A stretch of 64,000 nt of DNA from Nostoc calcicola FACHB-3891 (GTDB lineage Bacteria > Cyanobacteriota > Cyanobacteriia > Cyanobacteriales > Nostocaceae): contig NZ_JACJRQ010000003.1 in NCBI RefSeq assembly GCF_014697355.1, positions 310,001 through 374,000 of the forward strand. The letters run 5' to 3'. Positions 54,358 through 63,533 of the stretch are shown here, piece after piece. A model generated the notes under the pieces. It saw only the letters and a program-made list of their open reading frames with translations, ran no database searches and was not told the DNA's origin. Position 1 is the first letter of the stretch, and each line of letters begins with the position of its first letter. The position numbers and the translations under genes are program-made.

Positions 54358-56364
54358 GTGACATTCACCATGCAACACACAAAAACAAAAAAACACAAAA
54401 TTATGGCTATTATTTCAGGAACTATCACTACTGGCAACGATATTATTGTTGCCGATGCGGCAAATGACTTTATTAATACTTTGGCAGGCAATGATTTCGT
54501 CAGGGGTGGCGCTGGCAACGACACCCTAATTGGTGGAGATGGCAACGATACCCTCAATGGTGAAGCTGGCAATGACTCCCTTGATGGCGGAAACGGTAGT
54601 GATACCCTCATTGGCAGTATAGGCAATGACACCCTCAATGGAGGCAGCGGCTTTGACCGAGTTGAAGAGTCAGGCAACGTTGACTTCGCCCTATTCAACA
54701 CATTCCTGTTCGGTAACGGCATCGACAGCCTAATCTCCATCGAGAGTGCCTCCCTTACAGGTGGCATAGGCAATAACTTGATTGATGCGTCATTGTTTAC
54801 TTTGGGAGGTGTTGCTTTAAATGGCGGTGCTGGTAACGACACTCTACTAGGTGGAACACGCAATGATACCCTCACAGGTGGTGATGGCAATGACATCCTC
54901 AACGGGGGCAATGGCTTGGATCGCCTTCAGGAGTCAGGCAATGTTAATTTCATCTTGAGTAATACTACCCTAACAGGCAACGGTACGGATAGTTTGATTG
55001 GAATTGAGAGTGTATCCCTAACTGGGGGCGTAGGTAATAACACCCTCAATGCCTCAGCATTTACGTTGGGATCTGTGACTTTAAACGGCGGCATTGGTAA
55101 CGATATCCTCCTGGGTGGAACACGCAATGACTTTCTCACGGGTGGACTTGGTAATGACCTGTTGATTGGGGGCGATGGCTTTGACCGGGTAATTGAAGCG
55201 GGTGATATCAATTTCACTCTCAGCGGTTCGACTCTCATCGGCAACGGTACGGATAGTTTGAGTTCCATTGAGCTAGTTCAATTGACTGGCGGTGCAGGTA
55301 ACAACCGACTTGATGCTTCTGGCTTCACCATTGGACAGGTTAGATTGGATGGTCAAGATGGAAATGACATTCTCATTGGAGGATCTCAAGGTGACAATCT
55401 CGATGGTGGTAAGGGCAACGACAGCCTCGATGGTGGAGGCGGTGATGACTTGATCGTTGACTTTGGTGGTGGCAATGACACCCTCAGAGGAGGTGCAGGT
55501 AATGACCAACTTCAAACTGCTGGTGGTGATAACCTGCTTGATGGAGGGGAAGGCAATGACGGACTATTTGCTGCTGAAGGCAATGACACCCTGTTAGGAG
55601 GATTGGGTAATGACGGACTCTTTGGAGGATTAGGCAATGATTCTCTCTTCGGTGGAGATGGTAATGATACTCTCCGGGGTCAGGCGGGCAGCGATATCCT
55701 GAATGGCGGTGCGGGCATTGACGAGGTGGTCGTATCATTGAATGCAGATGTCAGCGTCATCCTAACTGACTCTATTATTATAGGTGAAGGGATCGATACC
55801 CTGATTAGCATTGAACGAGGAACGCTGCTCGGTAGCACTGGTGCTAACAGCTTGAGTGCAGCTAGTTTTTCCGGGTCAGTGTTCCTCGATGGCAATGATG
55901 GCAACGACACCCTGAATGGAGGACGCAACAATGACACCCTCTTCGGTGGATTTGGCAATGACATTCTCAGTGGGGGCAGTGGCAATGACAAATTGACTGG
56001 TGGCGCTGGTTTCGATACCTTCACTTTCAGCACTGGCAGAGCTTTTAATACTGCTGATGTTGGTCTTGATACCATCAATGATTTCTCATTCGGCGATAAA
56101 ATTGCTCTATCTAAGACTACATTCAATGCACTTGAAAGCTTTGTAGGTGGTACATTGCTACCTTCTGATTTTGAGGTAGTCGATAGCTTCTTTGAGTTAT
56201 TCACAAGTAATGCTGAGATTGTTTACAACTTTGTTAGTGGTGATTTAGCTTATAACCCGAATGGCTCTGTGCTTGTTGGTGGAAACTCTGGGGAGGCGAT
56301 TATTGCCAACCTGGTCGGGTCGCCTAATAATATTACCGCTAGCGACTTCATCGTTGTAGTGTAG
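54358..56364 (+). CDS. RTX-type calcium-binding repeat protein
   Basis: A 668-aa protein dominated by GGxGxDxLxGG nonapeptides, which bind Ca2+ in a parallel beta-roll. Early repeats read GGAGNDTLIGGDGNDTLNGE. Four blocks share a longer pattern: roll units, then GFDRVEESGNVDF or similar, then LIGNGTDSL and IESVSLTGG, suggesting segmental duplication. The C-terminus (FDTFTFSTGRAFNTADVG then DTINDFSFGDKIAL) is the usual RTX end that carries the type I secretion signal. No catalytic domain is visible. The start could be GTG 54358, ATG 54370 or ATG 54403 (MAIISGTITTG), the last matching the usual family start. No secretion genes adjoin. Confidence 0.85.
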   Translation: MTFTMQHTKTKKHKIMAIISGTITTGNDIIVADAANDFINTLAGNDFVRGGAGNDTLIGGDGNDTLNGEAGNDSLDGGNGSDTLIGSIGNDTLNGGSGFDRVEESGNVDFALFNTFLFGNGIDSLISIESASLTGGIGNNLIDASLFTLGGVALNGGAGNDTLLGGTRNDTLTGGDGNDILNGGNGLDRLQESGNVNFILSNTTLTGNGTDSLIGIESVSLTGGVGNNTLNASAFTLGSVTLNGGIGNDILLGGTRNDFLTGGLGNDLLIGGDGFDRVIEAGDINFTLSGSTLIGNGTDSLSSIELVQLTGGAGNNRLDASGFTIGQVRLDGQDGNDILIGGSQGDNLDGGKGNDSLDGGGGDDLIVDFGGGNDTLRGGAGNDQLQTAGGDNLLDGGEGNDGLFAAEGNDTLLGGLGNDGLFGGLGNDSLFGGDGNDTLRGQAGSDILNGGAGIDEVVVSLNADVSVILTDSIIIGEGIDTLISIERGTLLGSTGANSLSAASFSGSVFLDGNDGNDTLNGGRNNDTLFGGFGNDILSGGSGNDKLTGGAGFDTFTFSTGRAFNTADVGLDTINDFSFGDKIALSKTTFNALESFVGGTLLPSDFEVVDSFFELFTSNAEIVYNFVSGDLAYNPNGSVLVGGNSGEAIIANLVGSPNNITASDFIVVV

Positions 56365-56483
56365 AAAAACAGTAGAAGGAACTCGGGACTGGATCGAATG
56401 GCACTAATAAAAAGTGAAATTTCGTGAGGTCTGGCGTTGCTGATTGCGGTATGAAAAATAATTTTGTGTGATTTCAAAATCCT

Positions 56484-56513
56484 TGTAGAGACGTTGCAAT
56501 TGCAACGTCTCTA
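56484..56513. repeat. Perfect 30-bp palindrome
   Basis: GTAGAGACGTTGCAA followed directly by its reverse complement TTGCAACGTCTCTAC. This is the GTAGAGACG family core also seen at 4519-4561. It lies 46 bp upstream of the P-loop kinase gene and 120 bp after the RTX gene. Confidence 0.75.
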
Positions 56514-56565
56514 CATCCAAATTCATACTTGATTTTAACTTGATTGCATTAAAAGGAGAGTGGCG

Positions 56566-57102
56566 ATGAAAAAAGTAGCGGTGTTTGGCAATACTGGAGG
56601 CGGGAAATCAACTCTAAGCAAGAGATTATCTCAAATCACTGGTTTGCCACTTTACGTCTTGGACAAGATTAAATATCAATCAGGAGGCACAGAGGTTCCA
56701 CATGAAGACTATAAGCACGCCCATCAGCAGATTTTAAATACCGATCGATGGATTATTGATGGGTTTGGTTGCATGGAAACTCTCTGGCTACGACTTGACG
56801 AGGCGGATACTCTGGTTTTTGTCGATTTACCGCTATATGTGCATGGATGGTGGGTAACTAAACGACTAATTACAGGTTACTTTAAACCGCCAGAAGGCTG
56901 GCCTTCCAATAGTCCAATATTAAGGAGTTCACTTACTAGCTACCGCATGCTTTGGTTGTGTTACAAATATCTAACCCCAAAATATCGTAAGTATATCGAG
57001 CAGGCTCAAAGCATCAAAAATGTTTACCACATTCGTTCTATTAAACAAATTTCGCAATTTTTGGAATTAATTGATACAGGAGACTTATTTAAAGTCCCTT
57101 AA
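56566..57102 (+). CDS. P-loop NTPase, adenylate-kinase-like / FlaR-type
   Basis: A 178-aa protein; ATG 56566 follows AGGAG by eight bases, so the GTG at 56560 is less likely. Walker A GNTGGGKSTLSKRLS (residues about 8-22) is followed by LPLYVLDKIKYQSGG and a Walker B-like TLVFVDLPLYVHGWWVTKR. WIIDGFG and the overall pattern match the topology-modulation/adenylate-kinase-related family annotated FlaR. Likely a small nucleotide or nucleoside kinase; substrate unknown. Confidence 0.8.
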   Translation: MKKVAVFGNTGGGKSTLSKRLSQITGLPLYVLDKIKYQSGGTEVPHEDYKHAHQQILNTDRWIIDGFGCMETLWLRLDEADTLVFVDLPLYVHGWWVTKRLITGYFKPPEGWPSNSPILRSSLTSYRMLWLCYKYLTPKYRKYIEQAQSIKNVYHIRSIKQISQFLELIDTGDLFKVP

Positions 57103-57248
57103 CAGAAATTATAGAATTTACTCTGAAAATATGACTTGATGCGTGAGATACTTATGCAACAAGCGCCATCTGATATCTATACAACCCAGCATAAAAATCT
57201 TCTTCCCTTTCACCTATTTCCTCCACTTGGGAAAACTCCAAGAATAAA

Positions 57249-60008
57249 GTGACTCCCTTATTTTCAAAACAAAACTATTGGTATTGGCTGCAAAAATTGG
57301 GGATTACTATCAGTAGTCTCCCAGTTTTTTGGTCAAATACCTCACTTGCACAAATTATCCCGGATAGTACTCTGCCAAGTAATTCCAATGTCAGACAACA
57401 GGACAACATCAGCATTATCGAGGGAGGAACTAAAGTAGAAGGTAATCTTTTTCACAGCTTTCAAGAGTTTTCTGTTCCTAGTGGCGGTACAGCTTTCTTT
57501 AATAATGCTACCGATGTTCAAAATATTATGAGTCGGGTAACTGGTGACTCGGTTTCTAACATTAATGGATTAATTAGGGCTAACGGTAAAGCTAATCTAT
57601 TTTTTATTAATCCTAATGGCATTATTTTTGGACAGAACGCTAGTTTGAATATTGGTGGTTCTTTCTTGGCAACTACAGCTAATAGCTTAAAATTTGCTGA
57701 TGGTAGAGAATTTAGTGCAAAGGTTCCTCAAACTACACCTCTACTAACTCTGAGTGTGCCAATTGGCTTGCAATTCGATGTAAAAACAGAGCCAATTCAG
57801 GTTAATGGGTTTGGAGGATTGAGTTTAGACACCGATAAATCAATTGATAATACTGTAGGTCTTCAAGTACTACCAGGAAAATCTTTAGCTCTTGTAGGCG
57901 GTAACGTCAGTTTAGACGGTGCAATTTTGCAGGCTACTGGCGGTAGAGTTGAATTAGGAGGACTGGCAGTAGCAGGAACAGTAGGATTGAGCTTTGATAG
58001 CAATCATTTACAGTTGAGTTTTCCTGCTGATGTAGCACGAGCAGATGTATCGTTGAGCAATGCTTCTGCAATTAATGTCGTTGCGGAAAATGGTGGTAGT
58101 ATTGCTGTCAATGCTCGAAATTTAGACGTTTTAGGAGCAAGTACTCTTGTTGCTGGGATAGGTTCAGAATTGGGGGAAGTTGGTTCTCAAGCAGGTGATA
58201 TTACGCTCAATGCTACAGGGACAGTTAAATTTGAAGAGCGATCGCAGATTATTAACAGTGTCAATTCTAATGCTATAGGCAATGGTGGCAATATAACCAT
58301 CCAAGGTGAATCGATCTTATTTACTCGTTCTACGTTAAGTTCTTTTACTAACGCCAGAGGAAATGCAGGTGATATTACACTCCAAGCTAAAGATTTTGTA
58401 ACCTTTCAAGATAGTAGCGGTACATTCACTTTTGTCAACAGTGATGCAGTTGGTAATGGAGCAAATATTATTATCCAAGCTAGGTACTTTTCCTTGCTCA
58501 ATGGCTCTGCGTTTGTTTCAACTTCAGATGGACAGGGAAATTCAGGTAATGTGACTGTTGATGCCAAAGGGTCTGTAACTTTTGCTGGAGTGGACGCTTC
58601 TGGCATTCCTAGTGCTGTGTTTACCAACTCTAGTAACACTAGCAAAAGCGGAGATATAACTATCCGGGCAAGTTCACTTTCCTTGCGTGATGGCGCTAAT
58701 TTGGATACTAGCACCAGCGGTTCAGAAAGAGCCGGGAATATAACGATTGAAACTAGTGGTTCTGTCTCGTTGACAGGGGTAGATGGTGGAGAATTTCTAA
58801 GTGTGATACGCAGCCAGGTTAATTCTTTTAGTACTGGCTCTGGTGGAAATATTACCATTAAAGCTAGTTCGCTGTCACTGGAAAATGGCGCTCAAATTAA
58901 CTCAAATACGCTAGCTCAAGGAAATGCTGGCAATATCAAACTGGAAATTAGCGGTGCTGTATCGTTAGCAGGAGTGGGCAAAGGTGGAGATGCTGGTGGT
59001 ATATTCAGCAGTGTAGAATCTGATGCAACAGGCTTGGGCGGCGATATTAACATTCAGGCTAATTCATTCTCTGTAAGTGGTGGTGCGAGATTATTTGCCA
59101 GCACCTTAGGACAAGGAAATGCAGGTAATATAAATGTTAATGTCAGAGATGCGATCGCCTTTGATGGTACTAGTAGCAATAATCGCCCCAGTGGCGTATT
59201 CACAACTGTAGAGCCTAACGCAATTGGCAATGCAGGCAATATAAATTTCACAGCCCGTTCTATTCGTTTAGATAACCAAGCAGCTATTTCAGCAATTACG
59301 ACATCAGGTAATGGTGGTAATATTAACTTGCAAGTGCAAGACATATTACTATTGCGCCGCAACAGTATTATTTCTACCTCAGCAGGTACAGCAGGGCAGG
59401 GTGGAGACGGCGGTAATATTACAATTAATGCTCCCAATGGTTTTATCGTTGCTGTCCCTCAAGAAAATAGTGATATCACCGCTAATGCTTACACAGGTAA
59501 AGGTGGCAGGATAGATATTAAGACTGTTGGTATCTTTGGTATTCAGCCTCGTGAAAGTCAAACTTTGATGAGTGATATAACTGCTAGTTCAGAATTGGGC
59601 GTGAACGGCAGCATAGAACTTAATACACCTGATGTTAACTCCAATCAAGCATTAGTAGAACTACCGAAAAATTTAGTTGATGCTTCAGAAAAAATAATTC
59701 AAAGCTGTACTCCCAGGCGCAGGCAAAACAATACTTTTGTTGTCACAGGACGTACAGGAATGCCTTTGAATCCAAGGGAACCATTGCGACAAAGGGCTGT
59801 GATTACTCAATGGATAACACTAGATGAGGAAGCAGATACACAAGTAAAACCAACGCGCTTACCTGAAAAACCAAAACCAATTGTTGAGGCTCAGGGATGG
59901 GTTGTAGATAAGCGTGGTGATGTTCACCTTGTTGCTCAAGTACCTCAGGAATTGAGAATTCAGGAGTCAGAATCCAGGAGTCAGAATAAGTTTTGTACTG
60001 CTGGATAA
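57249..60008 (+). CDS. Filamentous-haemagglutinin N-domain exoprotein (TpsA-like)
   Basis: A 919-aa protein starting at GTG 57249. A signal-like N-terminus (LGITISSLPVFWSNTSLAQI, to about residue 36) precedes the two-partner-secretion domain (about 37-280: DNISIIEGGTKVEGNLFHSF, GLIRANGKANLFFINPNGII, FGQNASLNIGGSFLATTANS). A long beta-helix of GGNITIxA-type repeats runs about 280-790. EAQGWVVDKRGDVHLVAQVP near the end is the family's usual closing region. The final 20 residues (ELRIQESESRSQNKFCTAG) are encoded by a dispersed GAATTCAGGAGTCAGAAT repeat. No TpsB partner is adjacent. Secreted adhesin role inferred from family. Confidence 0.85.
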   Translation: MTPLFSKQNYWYWLQKLGITISSLPVFWSNTSLAQIIPDSTLPSNSNVRQQDNISIIEGGTKVEGNLFHSFQEFSVPSGGTAFFNNATDVQNIMSRVTGDSVSNINGLIRANGKANLFFINPNGIIFGQNASLNIGGSFLATTANSLKFADGREFSAKVPQTTPLLTLSVPIGLQFDVKTEPIQVNGFGGLSLDTDKSIDNTVGLQVLPGKSLALVGGNVSLDGAILQATGGRVELGGLAVAGTVGLSFDSNHLQLSFPADVARADVSLSNASAINVVAENGGSIAVNARNLDVLGASTLVAGIGSELGEVGSQAGDITLNATGTVKFEERSQIINSVNSNAIGNGGNITIQGESILFTRSTLSSFTNARGNAGDITLQAKDFVTFQDSSGTFTFVNSDAVGNGANIIIQARYFSLLNGSAFVSTSDGQGNSGNVTVDAKGSVTFAGVDASGIPSAVFTNSSNTSKSGDITIRASSLSLRDGANLDTSTSGSERAGNITIETSGSVSLTGVDGGEFLSVIRSQVNSFSTGSGGNITIKASSLSLENGAQINSNTLAQGNAGNIKLEISGAVSLAGVGKGGDAGGIFSSVESDATGLGGDINIQANSFSVSGGARLFASTLGQGNAGNINVNVRDAIAFDGTSSNNRPSGVFTTVEPNAIGNAGNINFTARSIRLDNQAAISAITTSGNGGNINLQVQDILLLRRNSIISTSAGTAGQGGDGGNITINAPNGFIVAVPQENSDITANAYTGKGGRIDIKTVGIFGIQPRESQTLMSDITASSELGVNGSIELNTPDVNSNQALVELPKNLVDASEKIIQSCTPRRRQNNTFVVTGRTGMPLNPREPLRQRAVITQWITLDEEADTQVKPTRLPEKPKPIVEAQGWVVDKRGDVHLVAQVPQELRIQESESRSQNKFCTAG

Positions 60009-60039
60009 GCAAAATACCATTTTACTTGCTAAATCTACC

Positions 60040-60245
60040 GAAATGAGTAAGTGAAATGCCATTTTACTTGCGGAAAACACTAAAATGAGAAAGCAAACTG
60101 GGGTTTGAATAAGTCAAATGGCATTTTGAGAAAGCAAACTGGGGTTTGAATAAGTCAAATTTAATTTTACTTGCGGAAAACACCAAAATGAGAAAACAAA
60201 CTGGGGTTTGAGTAAGTCAAATGGCATTTTGAGAAAGTAATTGCG
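60040..60245. repeat. Tandem/interspersed repeat region
   Basis: Units with ATTTTACTTGCGGAAAACAC, AAAATGAGAAAGCAAACTGG then GGTTTGAATAAGTCAAAT occur three or four times with variations; AAACTGGGGTTTGAATAAGT appears at about 60095, 60139 and 60200. No coding potential. Confidence 0.8.
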
Positions 60246-60449
60246 GATTTTGCTTATTGAATCTAGTCAAAATATGAATTTTAGATGAAGTTAATGGGGA
60301 AAGTTGCGATATTCTGATTTCTGAATTTTGCTTTATGGCGGTTTCAGAAAATAAATTATCTTTTTTATCTCACGCAGAGACGCAGAGGCGCAGAGAGAAA
60401 TACAAGAGTGTGGTCTAAATACATGAAAACTGCTGTAAGTTGACACCAA

Positions 60450-60579
60450 TAGACCTCTTGCAAAAATCCTTCTTTTCTTCTTCTTTGCGACTTTGCGCCT
60501 TTGCGTGTTAGCGTTCGCGTAGCGTCTCGTAGAGAAGCGGGGCGTAGCCCGACAAAAAATTATTTATGCAAGAGGTCTA
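60450..60579. repeat. MITE-like element with TAGACCTCTTGCA ends
   Basis: The left end TAGACCTCTTGCAAAAATCC is mirrored by TTATTTATGCAAGAGGTCTA. The interior carries TTTGCGACTTTGCGCCTTTG and GGGGCGTAGCCC repeats. It is the better copy of the family at 3246-3335, and ends 5 bases before the DUF1822 stop codon. Confidence 0.75.
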
Positions 60580-60583
60580 ATAT

Positions 60584-61738
60584 TCAAAACCTTAAAATTT
60601 CCCGTTCATATCCATCTGGTGTTGGTTCAATTTCCCATACTAAACCCTCTCCTGGCTCCAGTTCTACATCGATATAAAGCCGATCGCTAGCTTCTGTTGC
60701 TGTATCCTCATTATTAGGAAAAGGTTGTAAATCTTCGGTTAATAGTCTGAGTTGAAATCCCACGGGAATCATTGCATCGGGATTGGCATTTCGCAACTCA
60801 AAACGCCATACATTCTCTGTTAAATTATCTCTAGGAAATACACGCAACTCATAAGTATAATCGGTAATAGTCAACTGCCGTGACAAACATACATTTGATT
60901 CTGCGTTTTCTCGACTTCGCACACCACGAGGAGCCAATTGTAACGTAGTCATTTCCCAACCAAGCTGTTGCGCTAAATTTGATACTCCTGCTTGCAACCA
61001 TTGTTGAATTGACCACTGTTGTGATAACCCTTGGCGGCGTTCGTACAACTGCTGACGCCAACCGCCATGTGCTAATAATGCTCCCCAAAGTTCAAAGGGA
61101 ATTGCTAAACGAGGGAAAACTACTTCAGCATTACCCAGCCGTTCTAGTAAGTTTTCCGCCTGTGCTAAAGGTAATTCTGGTAAAGGTGTTACTGAGGCGC
61201 GTAAAATTTCCTCTGGACAAAGTTGACGAGTAATCCACAAACCATTAATGTTTTTGATTAAGTCATTCTCATCCAAACAGTAAGTGCGATCGCCTCGATC
61301 GTACACTCCTTTAGTTTTCAATTGACAATGAGTTGTATACCCCCAAACACTCATCCAGCCACCATTAGGATTCACCAGTACTCCGATGTAATAATCAGCA
61401 ACCCAATTGGGAATATCCACCCATTCTTGGGGTACGCGCAATTCTGCTGTATCAATTGCCGTTGTGGGAATTAATACTAATCGTAACCCCTCACAGGCGA
61501 TCGCAGTTCCATTAACAAATTCCCAAAAGCTAGGTAATGCAGCTATTTGAGTCCCAACTCTCGCCCTGGGAAATTGCTCCTCTCTCAACCAAGGTAAAAA
61601 TGCATCTAAGCACATTTGATTCAGATAACCTCGCCAGCGTCCACCGGATGAAGAAAAAGCTGTTAACTCCTGGGTTTGAGAAGATAGCGAAATTTCCAAG
61701 GTTAGCTGTTCTGGAATTGAAGGTATATCATAAGTCAT
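60584..61738 (-). CDS. DUF1822 family protein
   Basis: A 384-aa protein, start taken at 61738 (MTYDIPSIPEQLTLEISLSS), two bases after the upstream gene's stop; further upstream codons overlap that gene. Conserved pieces are GYLNQMCLDAFLPWLREEQ, PQEWVDIPNWVADYYIGVLV, DENDLIKNINGLWITRQLCP, and the C-terminal WRFELRNANPDAMIPVGFQL then FPNNEDTATEASDRLYIDVE. DUF1822 is largely cyanobacterial and has no assigned function. It is tightly linked to the sigma-like gene upstream and faces a CHAT gene. Confidence 0.85.
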   Translation of the reverse strand: MTYDIPSIPEQLTLEISLSSQTQELTAFSSSGGRWRGYLNQMCLDAFLPWLREEQFPRARVGTQIAALPSFWEFVNGTAIACEGLRLVLIPTTAIDTAELRVPQEWVDIPNWVADYYIGVLVNPNGGWMSVWGYTTHCQLKTKGVYDRGDRTYCLDENDLIKNINGLWITRQLCPEEILRASVTPLPELPLAQAENLLERLGNAEVVFPRLAIPFELWGALLAHGGWRQQLYERRQGLSQQWSIQQWLQAGVSNLAQQLGWEMTTLQLAPRGVRSRENAESNVCLSRQLTITDYTYELRVFPRDNLTENVWRFELRNANPDAMIPVGFQLRLLTEDLQPFPNNEDTATEASDRLYIDVELEPGEGLVWEIEPTPDGYEREILRF

Positions 61739-61740
61739 TG

Positions 61741-62949
61741 TCAAGACTCCACTGGCGACGAGAGAACAAGAGGACGGTAGTGAGCAATCAACCATTCTTC
61801 TAGAGAATTGCTCATACTGTCGATTACGTCAGATGTCACAGAAATATGCAGTGTTTTTTGACTCCACTGAGCTAACTCCATTAGCAAAGTCTTTTTGATT
61901 TTTGTTAATTGGCGAGAAACTGTATATTGCTTGACTCCTAGCTGTTGGGCAATATCTTGCTGGGTCAATCCGTGCTTGTAGTAAGTTTGCAGAAGTACTT
62001 GGGCTGCGGTATCTAATTTTGTAAGTGCATTGCTTAAAATCCGATTAATTTCCGTACTCCGCAATGCGATGTTTTGTGCTTCTTCTTGGATAATGATTTC
62101 ATTTAACACCGATTCTTGAAAATTGTTTGTCAAGCGATCGAGCAAATCACCCGTTTCTTGTCCAGGTAGGGGGATATCGAGGGAAACGGAGGTGGGATAT
62201 TGATAAAAACGCACGGCTTTAGCACTAGCAATTAGCCAAGATTCCACACTTTCTGGAGTGCAAGCTGGACTAGAAGAATTGAGTTGACTCAGACGTTCAG
62301 TGTTGTAAAGCTGGGCGATCGCCTGTAATCTTGCCTTATCTGGTTTCATCAGTTTGTGAGCAGTTGCAATCTCACTAGGCGTGTAAAGTTGTAAGAAACA
62401 ATTCCAAGCCAGAACATAACGCCCAACCATTTGCGATGGATACCCAGCCTGTTGGAGAGATTCCACCAATCGCTTTTGACTGACTTTGTGCAGCAATCCC
62501 CAGTCATTACAAATATCAACTTCTTGCTGTTGACGTAACAAATCTTTGATTAAATTACTAAAAGTAAATTCAGCATAAATTTTCAAATTTGAGCTTAATT
62601 GCGGGTTAAAGCCTTTAAGAACTTTGTCAATGCGAGCGATCGCTGTTTGGAAAAAATCGGCGATCGAATGTTGACTTAGTACATTCATCTTCATTTTTCT
62701 CGCAACCCAGTAGCAGACTTCCTGCAAATAAGCTGTAATATGAGCAACAGCCATCGGACTTGCTTGCATTTGCCAAACCCGATGCCAGTAAATAGCCCAA
62801 AAGGTTTCAGACTCATGCAAAGAAGATTGCTCTAAACAATTGTGCATACTTCGCCGCAGCTTGTTGTCAGTAACCCAACGGTCAAAAGCATCACCTTTAA
62901 ACCGCACAAATGTGGAAAAAAGTTCAATAATATGTTGTCTTGAATACAT
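61741..62949 (-). CDS. Sigma-70-family-like regulator
   Basis: A 402-aa protein, start taken at ATG 62949 (MYSRQHIIELFSTF); 13 codons further upstream are open. The N-terminal two-thirds is helical and holds a region-2-like segment (FFQTAIARIDKVLKGFNPQL then YAEFTFSNLIKDLLRQQQEV). The C-terminal helix-turn-helix, about residues 335-380 (AAQVLLQTYYKHGLTQQDIA then QQLGVKQYTVSRQLTKIKK), is sigma region-4-like. It is followed by DUF1822 with a 2-bp gap and is divergent from the CHAT gene 585 bp away. Likely an alternative sigma factor directing a small regulon that may include its neighbours. Confidence 0.75.
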   Translation of the reverse strand: MYSRQHIIELFSTFVRFKGDAFDRWVTDNKLRRSMHNCLEQSSLHESETFWAIYWHRVWQMQASPMAVAHITAYLQEVCYWVARKMKMNVLSQHSIADFFQTAIARIDKVLKGFNPQLSSNLKIYAEFTFSNLIKDLLRQQQEVDICNDWGLLHKVSQKRLVESLQQAGYPSQMVGRYVLAWNCFLQLYTPSEIATAHKLMKPDKARLQAIAQLYNTERLSQLNSSSPACTPESVESWLIASAKAVRFYQYPTSVSLDIPLPGQETGDLLDRLTNNFQESVLNEIIIQEEAQNIALRSTEINRILSNALTKLDTAAQVLLQTYYKHGLTQQDIAQQLGVKQYTVSRQLTKIKKTLLMELAQWSQKTLHISVTSDVIDSMSNSLEEWLIAHYRPLVLSSPVES

Positions 62950-62988
62950 AAAATTTTTGCTTTTATAGAAATAGCGAATAAATTTCAA

Positions 62989-63533
62989 CTACTTTCTTGT
63001 ACTGATACTTCCCTGAAATTTAGCAAACTTTGTCGCTCAACCAACCTAATTTTATTGAACCCTGTTGCTATATAGTAGAGTGCATGATGACGGTACACAA
63101 ATTTGTAGGGGCGCATAGCTATGCGCCCCTACGTTGTAACTGACGAAAGCGATAAATACTATATGCCTATGTGAGATTCTTCAGAAAAAATTATGTTCGC
63201 TGCATAAATATAATAATTGTAGATGATATCTAATGTGCGTCCAATTTACATATTTTATAGTTAAGACCTTAAAAGGGAACAGGGAATGGGCAACAGGCAA
63301 CAGGGAAATCCCCATAATTAAAATCAGGGGATTTGTACAATGACGTATTGAAACTTCGTGGTTTGCACCATATCGTTTCAAATATTTTGATTTTTTTCAT
63401 AAATAAATTTAGTTGCTCTGAACCCAATATTCGGGCAGGTTTTTACTGTTCCCTGTTAATAGTTTCCTGTTAAAAGTTCCCTGCCCGAAGGGCTTGGTCA
63501 CTAATGATTCATTGGACAAATAACAAATGACAA
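62989..63533. other. Divergent spacer with a MITE-like element and short repeats
   Basis: Contains an element at 63068-63173 (CTATATAGTAGAG... and ...AAATACTATAT ends, GGGGCGCATAGCTATGCGCC palindrome), GGCAACAGGCAACAGGG units near 63281-63306, and a TAACAAATGACAAATGAC repeat at 63521-63538 that includes the CHAT start codon. Confidence 0.55.

Noticed and set aside
54300..56204. Several minus-strand frames opposite the RTX gene (Pro/Leu/Ser-rich)
   Set aside because: They are antisense shadows of the GGxGxDxL repeats and have no start signals.
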